From positions 38,169,477 to 38,233,476 of the forward strand of contig CM036622.1 in the NCBI GenBank assembly GCA_020746105.1: DNA of 64,000 nucleotides, given 5' to 3'. Positions 42,501 to 57,500 of this stretch are shown one piece after another; position 1 is the stretch's first letter; the number at the start of each line of letters is the position of its first letter. Under the pieces are notes generated by a model. The model was not told the origin of the DNA and searched no databases. It was given only the letters and a program-made list of their open reading frames with translations. This DNA is from Trogon surrucura. Its lineage: Eukaryota > Chordata > Aves > Trogoniformes > Trogonidae. The position numbers and the translations under genes are program-made.

Positions 42501-45500
42501 GTCAAAATAAACTCTTATGAGATCAAAATACAGTCTCATGAGCATCTCCTATATCATTTAACAGTGCTTCACATCTTTAATGCAAGGTTTATCAATGTCC
42601 TTCACAGCAGATTAGTTCCCAAATCTACCTTGGAACAACCTTCCATTGCCTTGTGCACATGAGTCTCTGAAGTAAAACATCAAAAAAACCCTTGTTTATT
42701 TTGGTAAAACACAAACACATGCTCTGTCTCTCCCTTTTTTTTTTTTTAATTCCAGAAATTGAAACAATTTGATTGGAAAAAAATGCTGTATTTTAGCTCA
42801 ATATTTACATCTCCAATCACTCAGTAATTTCAGCTACTGATAACACTCATTTCATTTCAGACAAGCATTTTTGTAGTCTTACTAAAACCAACATCGGCTT
42901 TGTCAAAAATCTCCCCCAAAATATTCAGTGCTGGTGGATACTTTTTATTAGTTCAAACATTTCACTTTATGATGATCCAGATGTATTTTGTAGTTTCTTT
43001 CATAGAGTTTTTAGCCTAGGAGTTAATTTCCTTCTTTCTACTACTATCTCAGCAGTGCAAGCGAGGCAGAAATGCTATTTCCCCCTGAGATTTGGAATAT
43101 GTTAGAGTGATGAAGGCACAAAAGCTGTCAGGACAGATCTTCCTTTAAAAGATCGTTGCTTCATTAACTGATAAAAAGCCAGCTCCCCCTGGTCTGCCTA
43201 AAGCGTCTGTAAAGGAAAACAAGGGGAAGATCATCTACAAAATCACAAGGCAGAGCCACTTCATCCCTTTACACTTGTGCACACGCCAGTTTCTGATCAT
43301 GCTGAAGTTCATTCGTGGGTTTGTGCCACTAATCTGAACAAATGGGAAACTAAACTAGATCTTAGATTCCTGCAATTTCATAGAGGAATCATATTTTTGA
43401 GGCATTTGTACATCTAACCAGGTCCACTTCTGTGTGCTAGGTTTGATATACTTTTTTTGCACTAAATAACTAAAAATCTAAACTAACCATGATAACAAAA
43501 AAATCTGTCTTTTTGGAGATAGGGTTGATCAATATGTAGAATTCCCTGGGGCTTCCATGTCTGTCTTTCAGAATATGCAAGGTCCAACACAGTAGCAGTT
43601 GTTCATGGCCGTCTCTGCCTTTATCTCTTTCTTTTTACTTTTTTTTCTAATTGGCAACAATAAGTAACAAAAGCAGTAACAAATTCCAATGTCAAAAGAG
43701 ACCTGGTCTTTATGTCCACAGAGAGGAGACATTGAAAGCTTTCTAAAACCCCAGAGCTGTTTTCCATAATTGATTATGAGCCAACTTCAATTATTTTTTC
43801 AAGTCCTCCTCTCCGCCTGGACTACAATTCCAAAATTTCCATGCTCTGAAACAGGCAGATGAGTTTAGATGCCCTATAAAGATGGCTGTCTCTCATTTAC
43901 GTTTTCCCCAGATTAAATTATGATTTATCTTAAAACCTATAAATAACATTTCAGCTGTATTATGTCCATTAATGTTCCATAAAGGGATTAGGAAGAGCAT
44001 TTTCTTCCTTCACACCCAATACGCACAGCCACGTAATCTGATGAGCAGCCCTGGTGTTCTTCAGTTTTCATATCATTAAAGGTTAAAGTCACACGTCGAC
44101 CTTCTTCCACTGTGATCCTCCACTCACACACTCGATTATGTGGGTATAGGTTGGGATAGTTGGGTGAAGTAAATGTTCCGACAGGGGCAGTAAAATCCCC
44201 ACCACATTCTGAAATACCCAAATATTGGGACACTTGTTAAAGCACTGCTTATAGAATTTTAGCAAAAAACACATTAATGGTGCAAGAAAAAGAGATCCTC
44301 AGAGGTTGATTTGATATGCTTATCCTGTCCATACGTTTGTCTAAACAGCTGAGTTCCTGCCAGTCTTTATCACTCAGCCATTAATGCAGCTGAATATTAA
44401 TTAATCACAGCAGCTCATTTTAGTCTAATTCTTTATATTCCCTTCTCTGAAGGGCTCGTGCCAGGCTTCTGAAGCCTGAGTGGCCCACAGGATTTGACGT
44501 CAAGTTATACAAGCTTCTCACTGTGGCAGGATTGAGACATTTCTGCCTTTTAGATGACTGGGCAGAGCTGCACGGAGTGAACAGGGCCTTTGAGTGGATA
44601 GGGATGAAGGATGTTATTTTCTTCTGCTGGTTATAAGAAGCAGGGAAAAAGCTTTCAGGAATTTGAAGGAACACTCAGTACAGTTATTTTGGTTTTTTTT
44701 CACACAGAATCACAGAACGTTAGGGGTTGGAAGGGACCTCAAAAGATCATCTAGTCCAGCTCCCCTGCCAGAGCAGAGTCACCTACGGTAGGTCACACAG
44801 GAACGTGTCCAGGCGGGTTTTGAATGTCTCCAGAGAAGGAAACTCCACAACCTCTCTGGGCAGCCTGTGCCAGTGCTCGGTCACCCTCACAGTGAAAAAG
44901 TTCTTTTTAATGTTTTTGTGGAACCTCCTCTGTTCTAGCTTGTATCCATTGCCCCTTGTCCTACCACTGGACATCACTGAAAAGAGCCTGGCTCCGTCCT
45001 CCTGACACTCCCCCTTGACATATTTATAAACAGTAATGAGGTCACCCCTCAGTCTCCTCTTCTCCAAGCTAAAGAGACCCAGCTCCTTCAGCTTTTCCTC
45101 ATAAGGGAGATGTTCCACTCCCTTCATCATCTTTGTGGTTCTGCGCTGGACTCTCTCAAGCAGTTCCCTGTCTCTCTTGAGCTGAGGGGCCCAGAACTGG
45201 ACACAATATTCCAGATGTGGCCTCACCAGGGCAGAGTAGAGGGGCAGGAGGACCTCTCTTGACCTACTTGCTACTCCCCTTCTGATACACCCCAGGATGC
45301 CATTGGCCTTCTTAGCCACGAGGGCACATTGCTGGCTCATGGTCATCCTGCTGTCCACTAGAACACCCAGGTCCCTTTCTCCTACACTGCTCCCCAGCAG
45401 GTCAGTCTCCAACCTATACTGGCACATGAGGTTATTCTTTCCCAAGTGCAAAACTCTACACCTGCCCTTGTTGAACTTCATAAGATTTCTCCCCGCCCAG

Positions 45501-48500
45501 CCCTCTAGCCTGTCTAGGTCTACACTTTTCCTGTAATTGTTATGAATATCAGATTGTGCTCTGAGGAAAGAACACTAAAATTCTGGATATAAAGGGTATT
45601 TTTCTCCTGAAACTAACAGTAGAAATCTAACATTTTACACTTGATTTCCTTTTAAAATACAGAGATGCAGTTTAATGGAGTGCAAAGGGAGATTTAGTCC
45701 CCTTCCTCACCCTCACAGCCTCCTGCAGTATAACCTAATCTGCATATCCACCTGCATTCAATTTTTGCTAATACAGTTTCTCTTCTGTTGTTGCATAACA
45801 GGGTCCTGGAAGTGAAATAACATTGTTTTGGAGTTTGTTTCCCCCTCTGTTATTTTATTGCAGAGGCAAACATGAAGAATAGTGAAGCTTTCAGCTGTAA
45901 GTGAGCTGGAAGGAGTTAAGAAGGGTTGGCAGGAGGTTTTACAAGACCACTACAACAAAGAACTTCTTAAAAAGTTGTTGTCAGGCCATGCATTGCATGC
46001 GCACTAAAGAATGTGAAAGAGAAATGTGAAGCAGGAACAGGTCTATGTCCTTACTCCTGATCAGAGCAGTTCATTGTCCTCAGTACAAAAGGCAATGGGC
46101 ACACATTGAAGCACATGAAATTTCTCTTAAACACAGGAAAATGCTTTTCACTATCAGGGTTGTTGAACTCTGGAATAGGTTGTCCAAAGAGATTTTAGGA
46201 GGCTCTATCACTGGAGACATTGAAAACCTGACTGTCCACAGTCCTGGGCAACTTCCTCTACCTGACCCTGCTTGAGCAGAGGGATCAGACTGCCTGATCT
46301 CCAGAGGTCCCTTCCACCCTCAATGACTCTGCAGTTGTGTGATTCTGCTTAAAACCTGTTAGATAAAAAACTATTGCTTTTAGGGAGATCTAAGAATACC
46401 ATTCACCTCAGAGGGCAAAAATAACATAAACAAAAATCACAGCATTTTTTTACTTTCCTCCTCATCAAGAGGGATATGGGGAGGGCATGTTAGGACATCC
46501 CTGGGCTGATTGCTGGAGAGCAAAGATGTGGAAGAATGTGCTTCATTGTGTGGGACCTACCACTGATGGCAATATCCATTATAGCAGGAGACTGCTTGCC
46601 TCTCAAAGCTTCAGCTCGGCTAAGGAGTGATCAGAGAGTTGTATTCATACTTCCTCAGAGTTTAAATTTAAGAGCAAATATACATCACTCCAAGAATAAG
46701 TGAACTACAACATACACTGTATTAGTGCAGTTGCAGTCTGTGGCATATGGTGCTTCCCCAAAAGTAACTTGCAACCCTATAAATCCAACCTTCAGTACTG
46801 GAATCAAAGTGCAGTCTGAATCCTCGGGCATTGACGGATCCATCAGTAACAAACTTGACATAAGCAAAACTGTCAGAGGTATCCACAGCATCAGGGAGAG
46901 TATTACCACAGTATCTGCCCAACAAATTTCCTGCAGAAATCAAATACAGAAAGACAAATTTGTATCAATATATTATTTATATTTATATTGAAGGAATACT
47001 TTCCAATTTAACTTGACAGGCAGAAGTAAAATCAAGTTATCTCTGGGAGATAGAACAGTTTTCTTTGCCTTACTTAGATTCAGCAAACAAAGTGGACAGA
47101 AACAAATACTACACATTGAAAAGGCTCACTTTGTATCCAAAGGCAAATGCTTTTGGGAACCTCTTGTGAGGTTTTGTAGTAGCAGTAGGGAAAGGAAGAC
47201 AAATACTGAAATAATTCTCAGACCGGAAGCGTTGTATTCTCGGATCTCCACAAAGTCATTTGTGCACTCAGAGGAATTTTGAATATCGAGGCCTTCTAAT
47301 CTGATGGTAAGATAGTGACCCCTGGGACCTTGCAGAAACCATTCACACAGCAGGTTGTCTCGATAAGGAAGCTCGGGGTACCCCGTGCTTTCAATGACAC
47401 CAGTTTGTCCTGTCACTGTCCCACCGCAGGGAGCTGCAAAAGGAAGAACATTGCTTGGTTCACTGAAGGGCCGCAGAGACATGACCTTTCTCCTAACCAA
47501 GACTTAAAGCTAAGGCACAACTGGCTTGTTCTCTCACTGTGGTAATAAAATAGGAATTGCCTTCCAGTTAAAAAAAATCTTCCAGGTTCTCCTAATTCAA
47601 CCAGTCCTAGTTTGTTGTGTTGTTAAGTGTTTTGGGGTTTTTTTTACACACCCCCTTCCATAGCAAGTGTCCTTTCCTCTCTGTCATATCTCTTATTAAT
47701 TGGAATAAACTCAAAGATTTCAAGGTTAATCTCTACCCATGTCCATATTTGCTAGAAAATTTTGCAAAGCTGTATCCAATAATTATAGATAGTTTGCTAA
47801 ACGTGGATCTAAATTTTTTATGACTGATGAAAGCTGACTGCTGGTTTGGGCCTACACCTATGGCTCACACTCCTCTTTCCTGCAGTCCCTCCCCATTCAC
47901 ATTCCTCTCCTTGTGGTGCCTTGGTAAGGGATCACTGTGCCATTTGGGAACCAGCCATTTATGTTTAAATTTATGTATCTGAAATCTCATTTCTCTGTAG
48001 TACCTGTAAACTTAAGTTCATAATACTAAGGTTTACAACAAATAACATTCCCAGGTGGAATTTATTGGATTTTACAGTGTATTCTGTGTGTCTGTTAGTT
48101 ACGATCTTTGCGAGGCAATAATAATTGTGTTCATACTGTCTGCTCTTCTGAGTGATTAGTGCTTTGTTCCAGGATGACTGGCATACAGCTGAGATATGTA
48201 AATCCATTATGGATAAATATAAATTGTGGCTTCATATACTAACAGTGGGTTTTTTTGCAAGTTGCTTCCATTTTCACATTTAGACATGTAATAGCACACT
48301 GGATTAGCTTAAGTATTTGAGACAAAAAGCACAAGCAGAAAAATTCCATGTAAAGCAATATAGTCCACTAGTTTCTCTTTGAGAAATAACAGACCTAGAC
48401 TTTCCTGTATGAGTGATACTAACACAATAGCTCCTATTCTTTGAAGATTAACATCATCAAAACTAAAAAAGTAGCATATTTCTGAATCTGACCAAATACT

Positions 48501-51500
48501 ATTTTTGATTCAATTTTAGAATTTTGTTAGTGCTTTCTAATCCTGTTTTTGAAGCTTGAGAGCAAATGATTTTAAAGGATTTCTTTTCCCAGGTGATAAA
48601 TAATGCTTCTCATTGTTCTTTCCTTCTTGAGTCCATTGTGCTGCCCTTGTTTGTCTAGTAGCATTGTTACTAAAGACTGATTTACATTTACATAGAGAAG
48701 CTCCTGATTTGTTCTCCCACTGACTCACAGCTGATCTTTACATTCCCCTTCAGGACCCTGCTCATGAAAGAGACACAAAGCTTGCATGCTGAAAATCAAA
48801 TCATGTTACATGATTTTATCAATGTCAACCTTTTTTTTCTACTGCCCCTTTGATAATTGTTTTCGACAAGAGGTTATCTAGCTGTTGTTTCCACTACTGC
48901 AGATCTACAAGCACTTCCCTATTCCTATTTCCATAATTTCTCCCTCTTGCTATGTGCAAAACATGCTGACGTTAACCAATATGAGTATGAGCCTTAGCTC
49001 TACCACTAACTGAAATAGGCATGCATCTGTCAGCCCACCCAATAAGCATGATTTAAGCCTATTACAAAAGCTTGACACTTGAGACCAAAATATTCTCTAA
49101 AATCGGAGAAACTGATAAACACGAGCATTACCTATGGAGTATTTAGCATTGAATCCCACGTGTGTAGCACTGTTGTCGGACCTAAACCTCAGGTACATGA
49201 CAGCTCCTGAGGACCTCTGCGAGCCTGGCATCAAACCTCCACACAGCTTGGCAATGATGGGGGCAGTGGAGTCAGCACCGTTGCGTAGCTCTAAGTAACT
49301 GGAAGTGCAGCTGGTACAAGAGAGGAGGGAATTTTCTGTTCAATGTATAGTCGTAAGGGTTTGAAATCATTTCAGTATGTGCCCAAAGCCATGAAGCTGT
49401 AAGTGAATTAAAATCAGTTTCCAGGACAGATTCAACACATTCATAATCAATGACAGTTACGTGACATTTGAATCAAAAGAAGTGCTAGAAACATGGAGAA
49501 ATATTCATCCCAAGCCTAGACAGTGCTCAGAAGAGATATGACAGAAGTAAGTCCTGGGGAGGGGTAAGAACAGCACTGGTAAAGTAGTTATAACCATCTT
49601 TAATATATATTTATTTATTTTTTTTTTGTCATCAGATGTTCTTTATTAGGTCTCATTGATGTCTGTTGAATTAAGGAACAGAAAAGAATGAAAATTCAAC
49701 TCTGGGGCTTACGTAGGTGGGCATAGAAAGGACACGGAATGTCTTAATATGAAGCTTTGACTTCATTATGGTGCAGTGTCCTGGAAAGCCAGACAAAAAA
49801 CACATTTGGGATTCTCCATCCTACACCATTTTTTCTGGCCACAGTCTCATAGGTGAGCATCACCTTTGCTATATAGTGGTCCAGCCGCAAGTCAATGATA
49901 TGACATCAGATGGAAGCTGGCCTCATTTTATGCTTCACGCAATGGATCCAAAACATGTACACCCGTAGCAAATCAGCAGACAGGCAATGGAAGAGGAAGA
50001 CTAATTGCTGTGGTTGCAATCCCTTGGATTTAAAAGCATTTAAGAGTCAAAACGACTGGAAATCTTATTATGAAAGGACTAGAGTGCACAGATTTTAGAG
50101 AAAGCACCTTTCTACCACAGATGCTTCCTCTCTGTCTGTTATACTAATTTCTGTCACACACTGCAAAGCCCTAGGAATGCAAATGATTGGCCTGAAAGCT
50201 TCAGTGATCTCTCTCAAAGAGTTCTTAATCGCTTTTGGTTGTAAATCTGGAATTGCGCTCTGGGAGGAATTAGAGAAAGTAACAGGGAAAGAAGAATCAG
50301 AATGGAGTCTCTGAAGAAAACAGACAGGCAAAATAACGTGGATGTATACTTTGGCGAAGGTTCAATGTAAAACTGATCTTCAAATTGCAGCTCTACTGCA
50401 TGTCCGTTAGGAGCTGTTATGATCCAGACACAGTCAGCATGCGGGGGATAATTGCTTGGATAGTTGGGGGAAGATGTATATCCACTGGGGTTGAAATCAT
50501 TGATAAAAATACTCCCTCCACAAGCTAGGAAAGAAAAGATTGCCAATAAAAAGCATGTTAAGGAAATGGGTGAGGCATCAAAAACATGAGTTATCGCTAT
50601 ATTCCAACACAATTTTCTTTTGGTGACATATAGTTACATCAAAACCAAACGCATTTTACTACTTATTGTGGGGAAACATTTTAATACAGTAGAATTCTAT
50701 ATTCCTGTGCTCCTGCTCACCTAGCCCTCCTTATTTCCAAATGTTCAGGGCCCTGAATTAAACTAATATTAGTTCTTCTTCCGATTGCTTCTAAATCAAG
50801 CAGGAAAAATATTTCTTACGTTGTTTCTACCCTAATTCTCAAGTTCTAGCAAGCCTACAAGTCAGACCCATCAATGCTTCTGTGAATCATTCCCTCATTC
50901 TGCTTATCAAAAATTGAAATGTCTATTTGAGACAACAATGCATGTGTGAGGAATGCCAGTCAGCGCAAACATGAGGATTTGTTCAGGTCCTTTATGCTAC
51001 AAAAATATCTTTATTTTGACCAGAACCTTTCTGTCAAAACCCTCCACTATGTTCTAGCAATACTGATTTAACACAGGGTTTTAGTCATGTTTTATAAATT
51101 GAACTGGTAGAAATACTATTGTACAGCTTCACCCATTTTCTTCATGAATCCCCTAGACTAATGCTCAGAAGGATTCTTTGCAACAGCAGGGAGAAGTAGG
51201 CAGAAAATAACTACTTAAAATTTTGAGTGTTTTAACAGGTTGCCATAGTTGTATTCAGGTACGCTGTTTAACAGGAGGTCTCTTGCTGTCACAAGTGGCA
51301 TGTCATGAGTACAGTGGAACAAATGCAGGTGCTAAGTCCCTGATTTACCCCTGGGACCCAAGGCTCCATTTTTTTTTAAATTCTTACAAAAAATGTTAGC
51401 TCTGGCAGGGAATGTTTTTTTTTCTTGGCAGAGAGTAAAACTTGTGAGAAATGTTACCACCTTTCTAGACACACTAACCTAAATCATTCCTAACATCATT

Positions 51501-54500
51501 TAGCACTTGCACTGGGTGCTATATGTTCAAAATAATTTTCTTGTTTCCAGGGTTTTTTTCCCTTTCCTGTCTGAATTTTGAACATTTCTTCCTAACTAGA
51601 TATGCTACTTCACTGCTAAACTATCTCCAAGTTCTGTGACATGGAACTGGCTCTCTTTGAAAAGAAGAAATTTTGAGAGTAGGTTCAGAAGTGATGCACT
51701 AAAGAAGGAAATGGGACATTTTTGCAGACATCTGATTTCACCAGGGTTGGGACTCGTAACAAGAACCTCCTTTAAGAGCATTAACTCCAAGTTATATCTA
51801 TTGAGTTGCAGAATTTAAGTTTGTTTCCTAGACTTACCTAGACTCTTAGCTTCATATTTCAGTTTGAATCCTTGACCCTCATTCCTGCTGTCAGACATAA
51901 AGTGGACAAACAGCTGATTGTCTGTGGTGTACATGGTAGAGATGGGGCTGCTTCCACAAAACCGTCCATTCCCTCTTCCGGACAGCAATGGTGGAGCAGC
52001 ATTATCTAACCCATTCTTCAGCTAGAAGAAGAGAAACTGCTTATGTCACTCAAACAAACAGCCCTGGAGTATAAACTTTGAGCACACACCATCTTAATGC
52101 TTCCAGCCATCGGGTAAAAAAATAACCTAGTGATTAATTAATGCACAGCAAGAAATAAGAGAGAGAGAGAGAAAGAGAATTAGTCTCTGTGGCATTTCTC
52201 TTTAGTATTTCCACCCCGTGACAACCTGGGCTGTCTTACTGACACTGAAATCTGTAAGATTCAGTAGCTCTAATAGCTTTGAGGATTTGATGACTTAGCC
52301 AATAACCTCACCTCTACGTAATCTCCAAGGCTGCAGGAAGTATCCTCACTCTTAACCTGGAAAGGTTGTTCAAAATGGACAGCGATGATAGATCCAGGGG
52401 TTACCACTACATGCCAGGAACAATTCAGATTAGGGGTATAGTCATGTGGGTAGTTGGGAGATGTTATCACACCCCTGCCTGTATGCAAATAGCCTCCGCA
52501 ACCTGAGAAAAAAGGAATTGAAGAAAATCATTAGCATCAACTATACACACAGTCATTTAGAGAAAAACCCTTTCTCCTAAATGAGAGATGTGACAGGTAA
52601 AAGCAAATGTTGAAGCAAGTGTATGAAGAGTTGAGGAGCACAGAGCAATAAACGATTTCCCAAATATGAGCTGGTAGGTTGCAAGATGACACACACCAAA
52701 CATCTTGACATGAGACTCATTTCTCACACTTAACAGACAAGTAAGCAGGCAGCTGTGCCAAGGACCTTCCATGGCATAAGCATAGTGTTAGGCTGTCTGA
52801 GTACGACACTTCTAGCCATGGATCAAACCACTGTCACCTACTCAAACTGCCAGCCAGAAAGACTTCCCCTGGCTGCCCACTGTTGTCCCAACACCCTTCT
52901 CTGTGCCTCAGCCCACTCAGGAATCTGTTATCATTGCTGTGTGCATGTGGGAGGAGTGCCACTGGAAATTGCTGACATTCCAGCTAGAGCTTCCACAGCT
53001 TTCTGCATCTGTCTCTCATTGTGTTCGTGTCTGTGCTTTGAGTCATTTATTTCACTCTCTTAATTGGACGTTCTTTCACACTTCAGTTGAGCTGACATAA
53101 ACTTAGGCATACACTTTTCTTACTTTTGAAAAATGACTGGTCTGGTTGAATCATGCTTTGTAGTATTATAGCATTGGGAACATAGCTCGTTTTACCTTTG
53201 TAGGTAATATGCATTTATTAATGAATATTCATGAGACGTGAATAATTGGTATGTGTGATTAATTAGAGAGATCACAGACAGCTGTTAAAAATGACAGTCT
53301 TTTCTTTCCCCATTATTAGCAGCAAGACAGACATTTATGCAGAAATAAACCTTACTTTTGTGATAAGAGGCATTAAACCCAGCTCCAGTGACACTTGCAT
53401 CTGATGTGAAGTGGATGAACATTGCCTCTCCAGTTGATCTTATTGGCCCAGGAGGTTCTCGTCCGCACACAGTAGCCAGCACTGGAGAAAGACTAGTATC
53501 TCCTGATATCAAAAGAAAATATGTTAGTGTTAAAACCAAATCACTTCATATCTGCTTGTTGTTTGCTCTGGCTCAAATTTTCAGACAGGTGCTTTTCAAG
53601 AACTTTAACCCTTGTAGATCTAAAAATAGTTTTAGAGATCACCAAAAGTCTTGCTAGACTTTGCTAGTGTTATTTTATCTAGTAGAATATCTCAGCATAG
53701 AGGAAGAATACTGATTTAGAGCATGTTCCTGTTGCTATCTAGATTGCTTAAGTTCAATGGACATGAGAATTCCAGGAACTGGACCTTTGGTATCTTATGC
53801 ATGCTGTCAGGGTAGGGCAAAATTGGCTTCTCACCATCTTGGATAACAAGTTTGTCATAGTTGCATGAGCTGTGAGATTCTATGTCTAGGGCCAGGATAT
53901 TGAACTCCACAGTGGATCCAGGAGCTCTGATAACCCACACACAGTCAGCAGAATTTTTGTAATTCATGGGCCACCCGGGTGAGAAGAGGAATGAAGGTGT
54001 TTCTTCAGTTGTTACAGTCCCTCCACATGCACCTGTCACATGCAAGAAGACAAAAATGAACACATCCTCTTTTTAAACTGAAGGCTCCCTTTATATAATT
54101 TGAGATGACAGACCTATAGTTAAGAACAATGGGGGCACAATGATGATGTGGTAGTCACAGGGGTGCATTTCTTCAACTTCAGTTTGGTCTTGGAGTACAA
54201 AACCTGAAAATCCTGACCTATAAGGATATCCCTGTGCTAGCTGGTGCAGCAACAATGTGACATATTTTATCATATCTAGCAAAAGACCTAAGAGCATCTG
54301 TCACAGTTTAACACAGGCTGCTTATCAGAAAGAAATAGTGCATACATAACTAGTAAGACATAAACAATTTAGACTCTCCTGAAATTGAAGTACTTTTCTT
54401 TCTCCACTCCTAATGTCTCAGCTACATGATTAGATCAAGACAGAGTCCTTGATGGGATATCTAGTGCTCTTCCAAGACATAAACCCATTACATATTCTGC

Positions 54501-57500
54501 AGAACACTTAAACCCACTACACGCTGCTACTATCCTGCAGAGCCCGAGGGATCCTTAATCCCTCTGTCCCCAGAAATCTGCCTGCAAATTTAGAAAGAAG
54601 GCATTGCACTATCCTAGTTAGTCAGTTAGTCTTAACTTTCTGTTGTTGAACTTGCTCAGAAAAAATAAAGGGTACAAGAGGCATATTGCTTCTCCTTCCA
54701 GGGGCTATTTGTCAGAGGTACATGATCATACTGAGCATATTCTCTTTATTTATGGACATGAGATGCATTATAGAGAATGGTTTCATATTGCACCAGCCAG
54801 TGATTTAAGAATGGTATTTCAAGAGGAATAATTTTTCATGAAAGCATATAAAGCATTTAGCTTTCATGAAATACCTGTGCAAAGAAAAATGCCCCTCTCG
54901 CAACAAGCTTATTTTCAAAACACTATAAAACAGTATATCTGAGAGTCCCTAGAAATTGTTTTTAAAAGCTATCAATTCTTAATTAAAATATCAGTGAATG
55001 CTTTCTTTCCATTAATAGCTCAGGCTTTCTCTTGTAGGGAAGCTGGTTTGGAGATATTTTAAGTAAAGTTCAGTGTACTACTGGCTATATCTCTTTTAAC
55101 CATGCAAGCCATTGAAAACCTACCTCTAGCAATGGTGTGCGTAACAGCAGAAGCATCCACTGCATCCCACTCCAAAAGAAAGCCTTTTCCAGCCACAGAC
55201 CAATCTGACTGGAACTGGATTGTCATTGAACTGCCAGAGGATGCAAAAGAAGCAGGGTCTGCACCACAGTATGTTCCAATAAGACGAGAATGTATGGTTG
55301 GCCCATCATAAACCTGCAGAGAGAAGAATGGTGCCACTCCTCACACAGATTTTCATCCACCCCACACTCAGCAAGATTCCAAGGAGAAAACTGCCCTCTT
55401 TAGATGACTGAGAGAAAAAAACTCTCTTAGAAAAATTGGAAAATCTCCCTTTCCAATATATACTGCTAATTGTGAAGCTTTCACAGAAGAAGGATCTGAA
55501 TGGAAGCAATCAAATTCAGCTCATTCCTCATCAGGGCTGCTCTTTGGGTATATAGACTAGCCTGTCACATTAAAAAAGTTCACTGTTTCAATCTTGTTCC
55601 TTGCTGAGGAGAAAAATAACATGATCTGTTGCAAAAAGAGGCATTGTTTTTCTTATTCTTTCTTTTTCTTCCTCCTGAGGAACACATACATCTAAAATCA
55701 AGTATATATATTGAAAATGAAGCAGAGAAAGTCCAAGTGCAGTATTGTTCCTTGTAGGATTTAAAAATAACCTTATTTTTAGAGGCACTGAGATATTATT
55801 ATCACTGTTGTTCTCAACTCAACCAGTACAGAGCAAAGTTCAGTCTGGTATCTGACCTGAAATTCTTGGATTTGAAAATTCAGCGTATGTAACCCTTCCT
55901 ATAGCTAACAGTTACTGAAAAATGACACAGCAAAAACTGTAAGCAACACCAGATCTCTGGAAATTCTTCTTATTCCTTTTGTAGGTTTCTCTGTTCATAA
56001 TTTTTATCAAAGTTAATTGAAATAAAGTAACTTCTCATGGTGAAATCACCTTTAGCTTGTCATAATTGCATCTGTGATGATTTTCAGTATCCATCTGCAG
56101 GATACGGCCATGGATAACTTGTGAAGCATTAACAGTTACTCGCCACTGGTAGTTGGAATTGTGAGGGTAACTTCTTGGCCACTGTGGTGAAGCTATTTGT
56201 CCTCTGCTTCCCACAATGTCATTTCCATACACTGAAAAACAAGAAAGAGACAACTAATGCCTCTAATTCACGTTGAGGAAAGAAGCATTGGGGCCCAGCC
56301 TAGAATACAGCTTTCATTTCAGCCACTCTGACTTTACTTGGGACTAAACAGCGCTGTGAGGCTTAGACTTTCTAAGAGACTCTTAGGATGCACATCCAAC
56401 TATTTCCTTGTTGTGAGGGATGCAGTATATCCTTAAGTGAAGGAAATTACCCATTCAACCCATGTGCATCTACACATAGGAGAGGTAGGAGGATGGCGCA
56501 TCTGAATTCTCCCAACTACCTACTTTATGTTCATTTCTTCCCAAGAAGCATTAAATAATAAATTATATATTTAAATGCTGTGCTGGTTTTGGCTGGCATA
56601 GAGTTAATTTTCTTCATAGTAGTTGTGGTTTGGATTTGTGCTGGAAACAGTGTTGATACCACAGGGATGTTTTAGTTGTTGCTGAGCAGAGCTTACATAG
56701 AGCCAAGGCCTTTTCTGCTTCTCATCCCATCCCACCAGTGGATGGCATAAGGAGCTGGGAGGGGACACAGTTGGGACAACTGACCCTGACTAACCCAAGC
56801 GATATCCCAGAGCATATGACATCATGCTCAGCATATAAATCTGAGGGAAGAAGGGGAAAAGGGGGAATGTTTGTAGTGATGGTGTTTGTCTTCCCAAGTC
56901 ACCGTTACGCGTGATGGAGCCCTGGTCTCCTGGAGATGGCTGAACACCTGCCTGCCTGTGGGGAGTGGTGAATGAATTCCTTGTTTTGCTTTGCTTGTGT
57001 GTGTGTGGCTTTTGCTTTACCTCTTAAACTGTCTTTATGTGAACCCACAAGTTTTCTCACTTTTATTCTGCCAATTAATTCTCTCCCTACATCCCACCGA
57101 AGAGGAGTGAGCGAGCAGCTGTGTGAGGTTTAGTTGTCAGCTGGGGTTAAATCACGACAAATGCCTCTGTGTGTTTTGGAGAAAAATGGTTCTGATTTGA
57201 TTGGACTCTGAACTATTGATAATTCATTTTGAAAATGAGTAGTAAAAGTCTCAAAGTAAGAAAAACTATTAGAAGTTTAGCTTGCATAATCAGAACAGCT
57301 GTGAATGTCTCGCTTCAATAATCTGTTCATGCAGTAAGTCAATTTACAATCTTTTCTAATAGATTTTATACCGCTAAATGTTTACTTTTTAAAATAATTT
57401 TAGAAGTGTTATGAAAGATTAATAACTTGCAGTTAAATAACATTTACTTACAGTGAGAAAACGTGGCCCTGAAGCCAAGATCAGTGACTGAGCTGTCCGA

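Larger units (their letters stand above)
44209..46789 (-). other. CUBN intron between CUB17 and CUB18
   Basis: 2.6 kb containing two CR1 fragments in opposite orientations (44704-45522 minus, 46075-46350 plus); nothing else recognised. Confidence 0.85.
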
